Of a DNA stretch of 64,000 nucleotides, positions 58,540 to 64,000 are shown piece after piece. Source of the DNA: Erythroxylum novogranatense (taxonomy: Eukaryota; Streptophyta; Magnoliopsida; Malpighiales; Erythroxylaceae); assembly GCA_029891385.1 (NCBI GenBank), contig CM057234.1, forward strand, positions 18,772,350 to 18,836,349. The letters run 5' to 3'. A model generated the notes under the pieces. The model was not told where the DNA came from. It ran no database searches and worked only from the letters and a program-made list of their open reading frames with translations. How positions within the stretch are numbered: position 1 is the first letter of the stretch; each line of letters starts with the position of its first letter. The translations under genes and the position numbers were made by a program.

Positions 58540-58930
58540 AAGCTCTGTATTAGTTCAACCTACTTACGGTAAGGAGTATGTTACGTATCTTGATGCATCT
58601 GGGGATTTGGGTTAGGTTGTGTTTGATGCGGGAAGGGAAGGTAGTTGCTTATGCTTCTCGACAACTAAAGACTCATGAACATAATTACCTACTCATGATC
58701 GGAGCTTGCGGCAGTAGTGTTTGCCTTAAAAATTTGGCGACACTATCTGTATGGTGAAAGGTGTAGAATTTTTACAGATCATAAGAGTCTGAAGTATCTA
58801 CTTACTCAGAAGGAACTTAATTTGAGACAACGACGTTGGTTGGAATTATTTAAAGATTATGATTGTATTGTAGACTACAATCCGGGTAAGGCTAATGTTG
58901 TAGCAGATGCCTTAAGTCGAAAGACTATCT
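58540..58930 (+). pseudogene. pol: RNase H of the chromovirus pol
   Basis: The open part from about 58717: [40 protein letters not shown], and [20 protein letters not shown]. These are the conserved gypsy RNase H blocks. The upstream part (VVYASRQLK-like VAYASRQLKTHE) is frameshifted. Confidence 0.85.
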
Positions 58931-60156
58931 CGGCTTTATCACTGAAGCAGATTGGATGGAAGTTGGGATTTGATGGAGCCTTGATGGCTCAATTGATAGC
59001 AAGGCCCACGTTGAGACAGGAGATTTGTCATACTCAAAGAGCTGATGATAAGTTACAACAACTTATCTTGGCTACTCAGGAAGGTAAACAGACTGATTTT
59101 TCTATGCAGGGTGATGGTGAATTATATTATAAGGACCGGTTGTGTGTGCCAGCTAATGATGAACTGAAGAAGAAGATATTGTTTGAGGCTCATAATACAG
59201 TCTTTACTATGCATCCGGGTGGAAACAAGATGTATCAGGATTTGAAGCAGTATTACTGGTGGTCAGGTATGAAACGGGATGTTGTGGATTATGTAGCAAA
59301 ATGTCGACATGCGGCGAGGTTAAGGCCGAGCACCGAGTTCCATCTGGTTTGTTAAATCCTATTCCTATTCCTCAATAGAAATGGGATAACATTACCATGG
59401 ACTTTGTCACCGGACTTCCTCTTTTCAAAGGAAACATGATGCGGTATGGGTTATGTGGATAAGTTCACCAAATCGCTCATTTTCTACTGTTAAATCCGAC
59501 TATTCATTGGATAGGCTTGCAGATTTGTATGTGAATGAGATTGTAAGACCGCATGGAGTACCATTATCGATTATTTCGATCGTGATCCTCGATTTACCGA
59601 GATTACGGAAAAGTTCTGAGGAAGCATTGGGTACTCAACTTAAGTTTAATCTTTTTTCATCCCGAACATGATGGACAATGTCGAGCGAGTTATCTGATTT
59701 TGTAAGATATGTTGAGGGGTTGTGTGTTAGAGTTTCCCAGGAGTTGGGATAATTATTTGACTTTGATGGAGTTTGCTTATAACAACAGTTATCAGACGAG
59801 CATCGGTATGGCACCTTATGAAGCGTTGTATGGTAGGAAGTGTAGAACTCCGGTATGTTGGACGGAGTTAAGTAAAAACAAGATGATCGGGCCAGACATT
59901 GTGAAAGATACAGAAGAAAAGATTCAGATAATTCAACAGAGATTAAAAGCTGCTAGCAATCGACAGAAATCTTATGTTGATCTAAAAAGGAAGGATATTG
60001 AGTTTCAAGTGGGTGATAAGGTGTTTCTGAAAGTGTCACCATGGAAACACATACTTCGGTTTGGAAAGAAGGGTAAGCTTAGTCCGCGATTCATTGGTCC
60101 TTATGAAATTCTGAAGAGGTTGGACTGTAGCTTATCAGTTAGCTCTTCCTGGATAA
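58931..60156 (+). pseudogene. pol: Integrase of the chromovirus pol
   Basis: Contains the zinc-binding start ([20 protein letters not shown] with a later AKC), although the second CxxC half is damaged. A core remnant, ITMDFVTGLP, lies near 59392. The middle of the core is heavily frameshifted (59440-59700). A good C-terminal half follows: LMEFAYNNSYQTSIGMAPYE, ALYGRKCRTPVCW and VGDKVFLKVSPWK, then GPYEIL. Confidence 0.85.
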
Positions 60157-60456
60157 TTGGCCAGACTGCATGATGTGTTTCATGTTTCTATGATGAGGAG
60201 ATACCGATCTGACGCCTCATATAAGATTCCGGTGCAAGAGATTCAGGTACAACAGGATTTGTTGTATGAAGAAGGGCCAATTTCTATACTAGCCAGAGAA
60301 GTGAAACAACTCCGAAACAAGTCAGTACCATTAGTAAAAGTCCTCTGGCAACATCATGGAATTGAGGAAGCAACTTGGGAACCAGAGGAAATCATGAAGG
60401 CCCAGTATCTGCAATTATTCGGATCAGGTATGAATTTCGAGGACGAAATTTCTTAA
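60157..60456 (+). pseudogene. pol: Chromodomain end of the chromovirus pol
   Basis: ARLHDVFHVSMMRRYRSD leads into LAREVKQLRNKSVPLVKVLW and GIEEATWEPEEIMKAQYLQL, a type II chromodomain (aromatic and acidic residues as in VLWQHHG...TWEPE). In living elements it is fused to the integrase and guides insertion to histone-marked chromatin. The frame stops at TAA 60454-60456. Confidence 0.88.
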
Positions 60457-60468
60457 GGAGGGAAGAGT
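60455..60468 (+). other. Polypurine tract of the chromovirus
   Basis: AAGGAGGGAAGAGT immediately before the TG of the 3' LTR; it overlaps the last stop codon. Confidence 0.85.
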
Positions 60469-61332
60469 TGTAACACCCCACATTAGAGGTTAGAATATTA
60501 AAGGAATTTAGTATGAATTATGTTTGTTATTTGCTTATTAACTATTTGCTTAAATTGTGCATAAGTATTTTGGCATGCATTCATGGCATTTTTCGGGTTA
60601 ATTGGTTTAATGAAACTTCGGATTGATTTGGACAGTATTATTATAATTTTCGTAATTTTTGTGTACTTCAAATATTTTTAGAAATTAATGGAGGATTAGT
60701 TTTGAGTTGACAATTTATTTTGAGAGTCATTATTTTCTGACGAAATTTTGGTAAATTTTCGAAAGTTTTCTGGAACTTTTGGGTATTTATTACAACTAAG
60801 AATTCATAACAATATTTTTGGTTATTTATTATTATTTGGACCTATTAGCTGTTTATTAGTTGTATCGCATCCAAACCTACACGCAACGATTTAAATCGAA
60901 CATTATCGTTTATTCCTCACCGAATGCCTCCTTTACCCATCCATCAGTAGAGATAGCGAAGCCATTCACTCACCAACACCTGCTTTAATCGCACTATTGG
61001 AGTTTTCTTTGAAAAGCTGGTAAGTAGAATTTTACGGTTGGTAATATAGCCAATAGTTTATCATACGTGAATTACATCTTTGCTTTTTGTTTTTGTTACT
61101 GATCATGCTGGATTGCGGGAGACGCTATTGGTGTTAGCTAAAAAGGGGGAAGGAACTTTTTCGATTTATCATGTTTGAAGATTAGGATAATTCTGATAGG
61201 TTAGAATTGCTAAATAGGTTAGTTGTAAAGTGAATAAGTTAAAGGAAGGTGAAAAAAGAAGAAGAAAAAGTTTCAGAGTCAGAATTCGAAGGTTGAAGAT
61301 GATGAACAGTGCAGAATAGTGAATTGTGAACA
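60469..61332 (+). repeat. 3' LTR of the chromovirus, truncated by another LTR
   Basis: The first 864 bp match the starts of 53364-55792 and 23268-25459. The match stops in GAATAGTGAATTGTGAACA, where TGTAACATCCC of the next element starts. The remaining part may continue beyond the window. Confidence 0.9.
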
Positions 61333-63029
61333 TGTAACATCCCACCCCCTCCTGGATGGGTAAAATAGTAAACTTGGCATAGGATGGGACTAATAGGGAA
61401 TATTTAGAACTGTTCATGCATAATAGGATTGATACACAGTATCAATTGTGTACATGGAATTACAGTAAATGCATTCATGACATTCCCGGTAATTGGGCCT
61501 AACGGTAGGTATGTATCCATTTAAGGTTTAAGCTTTAAATGATGTTTTGATGATGTAGTTCATAAGTCATGATTAGTGGGTGCATTTAAAGGGGGTTATT
61601 GTTTATTAATGATGAGTGATGATGGTTAAATGTTATGAAAAAGATAGTTTGAATTGTTGAGTTATGATTTGAGGAAGCTAGCTTGAAAGATGTGTTGTTA
61701 ATTTGATTTTGAAGTGAATATAGATAAGTAATAATTGAATTGAGGAATTTAATGCTGTAAATTGTTCAGTAGTAACCCTAGTATATGTATGACTGGAGTA
61801 ATATTTTTATTTGTATTTATTTTGATGTCTAGTGATGTGAAAAAGGCATTGGAAGTGGTTGAACTAAGGTTAACCTTAAATCTGGAAAGTTGGAATTATA
61901 ATTGATGTTACTGTTTTGTTCATAATTTATTGTGTAGAAATGCAAATGAGGTAAGGTTAGTGGCCACTGAAACTTTGGACTGTTGGCTTCAATTTAGTGT
62001 GAAATAGGTGTTGTTTAATTTCAATGATAGAGGGGTGAATTTTTGAATGGAAAGTTCCTGTTCCATTGCCTGTGAACAGTAACCGCAACCATGACATCTG
62101 AGTTTTGTTGATTTGTATGAATTAATTGAGATGGAATTAGGGAGAATGGTCTTCATGGAAGTTGTAGAATATTTGATTATCTTTCCATTGCTACTGATCT
62201 TGTTATTTTTGGAATTATATATTGGGAGATATGAATTGATTACTAATGACTGGTTTTGAGCATTTTGGATGAAACCTAGCTTAAGTGTGATTTTGTGAGT
62301 TTACTGATTGGAGGCAATTTTAACATTTTATGTGGACTGAATTGGTGTGAGTGAGCTTCTGAAAAGTTGTAGAGAAAAAGATTACCTTGAAAATGACATA
62401 TGGTTTGTAATTTTTAGAAGTCAGAATTGGGAGTTATGATTTTTCAAAAGTGAACCCTACATTAGGTTATGAGTGGCTGATCATAACAGAAACTTCCATA
62501 ACAGTTTTGAAATTGTTAGAGATTGAGTTGGATGTTGAGTGCTTCATGGAAATTGAAGTTTGAGATGTTATCTTTTCAGGGATATAAAGTTCTGAATTTA
62601 CTGACTTGTATATAGGGAGTTATGCTTGTTGTAAGGTTACTGCCCATATTGAAGGATTTCAGAGACAGTGACATTGAATGAATTAATTGACTGGTTTAGC
62701 AATAGAATTTGATTTTGGGTTGTTCATGAAATTTGTAGAGGACATTGTGAACTTATTGACCATATTTTTGTGGTAATTTATTTCTGAAGAATAAGTGAGT
62801 TATGAAATTGTAAATGTACTGCTCTGTGTTGATGGAAATTGAGTAGGCAGAAGGTTTGATGGATTATTTGACACCCTTAGGGTTGGATTTGATTTTTTTG
62901 GTCTTCTTGAGAATTGTAGAGCTTTTCATAAGCTTTCCAATGAGGTATAGTGGGTATTTTCTGATTTGTGTGCTAAAAGTTAGAGTAGTTGGAAATTAGG
63001 AATTGAAATCTGGAAAAAAAAAAAAAAAG

Positions 63030-63250
63030 GACAAGCGAGGGGAACTCGCCGTCTCATGAGGCGAGATAATTGGCTTTGATCGCGAGGGCGACGGCTTGCC
63101 TCATGACAAGCAGGATGATTTCATCCTCGCGAGGCGACGTTATACCGCCTCAGGGCGAGATTTAAAGAGGCTGGTCGCGAGGCGCGCCGCCGCCTCGCGA
63201 CGATAAGGTGAAATCGCCTCATGGCGTCTCGCCCCATGAGCGAGCTTCGA
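63030..63250. repeat. CpG-rich patch with hairpins in the terminal LTR
   Basis: An island rich in GCGAGGCG and GCCTCATGA words inside AT-rich sequence. A perfect 10-bp stem, TCGCGAGGCG (63175-63184) with CGCCTCGCGA (63191-63200), encloses a 6-bp loop. (AT)8 follows at about 63250-63266. Confidence 0.8.
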
Positions 63251-63845
63251 ATATATATATATATATATTATTGTTTTGATTTTATTTGGTATAAATTGAT
63301 CCGATTGTTCTTTTGTCAATTTCTTTCCGTCCGACGTCCGATTGACACGATTCAGAGGCATCGGATTCGTTGAATATTTAATTTCATATTATGAGAAACG
63401 GGAATTTTTAGGCGGAATTTAGCGTAGCCCTATCGATTTTGAACTTGTAAACCTGTTTTATTTAATTGGGGACCTATAGAGGTCCAATTGCATGCCGTCG
63501 GCCTTTATGGATTTCTAATTTTCATAGAATTTTATTATGGGAAAATATTGAATTAGGACCGGAATTCATGAACATGCATATCTCATCATTATGAGCACAA
63601 ATTTCATATTTAGTGACTCGTACTTTTTCGATTCATATAGAGGCCCAATTGGGCGTCCGTTGACCGAGCGTCACGGAGACTTCTGGCATTAGCTCGGAGT
63701 AATAGGTGAGTAACCTAGTTGGTTTCTCAAATTTCGGTTGTTTACATGCTCAGCGTGAATTACGTGCAAAGTGAATTGAATGATTCTTGTCGAATCTTGG
63801 CATGTATAAAGTGGACTATTGTATGTTTCTTGATTTTCTTGTCTT

Positions 63846-63953
63846 GGGCTTTATAGCCAAAATCTGAATCTTGCTATCTTTGGGCTTTATAGCCATATCA
63901 TTGATTCTTGATACTTTGGGCCTTATAGCCAAACACCGTACATTCTTGAATCT
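63846..63953 (+). repeat. Three 36-bp tandem units at the window end
   Basis: GGGC[T/C]TTATAGCCA starts at 63846, 63882 and 63918, spaced exactly 36 bp apart. Confidence 0.85.
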
Positions 63954-64000
63954 TGCATCGCATGCATAATTGCGTGATCGGATAATGGGCGTGCCCCAGT

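Larger units (their letters stand above)
53364..61332 (+). mobile_element. Ty3/gypsy chromovirus (Tekay/Del type), 3' LTR truncated
   Basis: The 5' LTR is 53364-55792, followed by a Met-tRNA-type PBS, gag, protease, RT, RNase H, integrase, a C-terminal chromodomain and a polypurine tract. The 3' LTR begins at 60469 but is cut at 61332 by another LTR. Integrase after RNase H and the chromodomain identify a chromovirus; the 2.4-kb LTR and domain sequences suit Tekay/Del. The coding region is full of stops and frameshifts. It is inserted in the gag of a copia remnant. Confidence 0.92.
61333..64000 (+). mobile_element. LTR of a further gypsy-type element, running off the window
   Basis: Begins TGTAACATCCCACCCC inside the chromovirus 3' LTR (preceding pentamer GAACA). 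At least 2668 bp carry no coding sequence and no primer site, so an LTR longer than 2.6 kb, or an LTR plus leader, is implied. It holds an A14 tract at 63013-63026, a GC-rich patch and, at the end, 36-bp tandem repeats. The matching end and any internal region lie outside the window. Confidence 0.7.

Noticed and set aside
63140..63361. Reverse-strand ORF over the GC-rich patch
   Set aside because: No domain. It crosses an (AT)n microsatellite and a hairpin array, and its composition explains the lack of stops.

Overview
This is nuclear DNA from a flowering plant, most likely a eudicot. Three genes have small exons with GT-AG introns and belong to families with clear plant members: an XPG/UVH3-type DNA-repair nuclease, a WAT1-related (nodulin MtN21-like, EamA) transporter, and a DEG9-type serine protease. 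Around them are plant-type LTR retrotransposons (Ty3/gypsy Tat and chromovirus, Ty1/copia), an RTE-type LINE, a CACTA-type element and MITEs. I cannot name the species.

Layout. 1-852 is unassigned. 858-11157 is a complete but decayed Ty3/gypsy element of the Tat lineage, with TG...CA LTRs and ATTAG target-site duplications. It has gag, PR, RT, two RNase H domains, INT, a 75-bp tandem-repeat block and a broken antisense gene. 11690-20806 (+) is the XPG/UVH3 gene: 18 exons modelled here, 1624 aa, with an internal exon duplication. 21956-35254 (+) is a WAT1-related pseudogene torn apart by two retrotransposons. The first is a 10.1-kb copia element (22120-32248, minus), which itself carries a solo chromovirus-type LTR (23268-25459) and a non-autonomous CACTA element (29867-31316). 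The second is a 1.7-kb gag-only copia-type element (33328-35014). 35255-38275 is AT-rich and holds two MITE-like inverted-repeat elements. 38276-40550 (+) is the intact WAT1-related paralogue (7 exons, 357 aa). 41448-45343 (-) is the DEG9-type gene (9 exons, 591 aa), convergent with it. From about 46 kb to the end the window is nested retrotransposon debris: a Tat fragment, an LTR, a copia remnant split by a 5'-truncated RTE-type LINE, a Tekay/Del-type chromovirus (53364-61332) with a chromodomain, and another LTR that cuts its 3' LTR and runs off the window.

How the parts relate. The three intact genes show no sign of working together; they are a gene island inside repeats. The WAT1 pair looks like a tandem duplication in which one copy died and collected insertions. 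The chromovirus LTR family occurs three times (solo, 5' LTR, truncated 3' LTR). The Tat family occurs twice in opposite orientations. All exon boundaries were read by eye from reading frame, splice consensus and family conservation; there is no transcript evidence. Element boundaries with matching target-site duplications (Tat, copia, CACTA) are firm. Those of the remnants in 46-53 kb are approximate.
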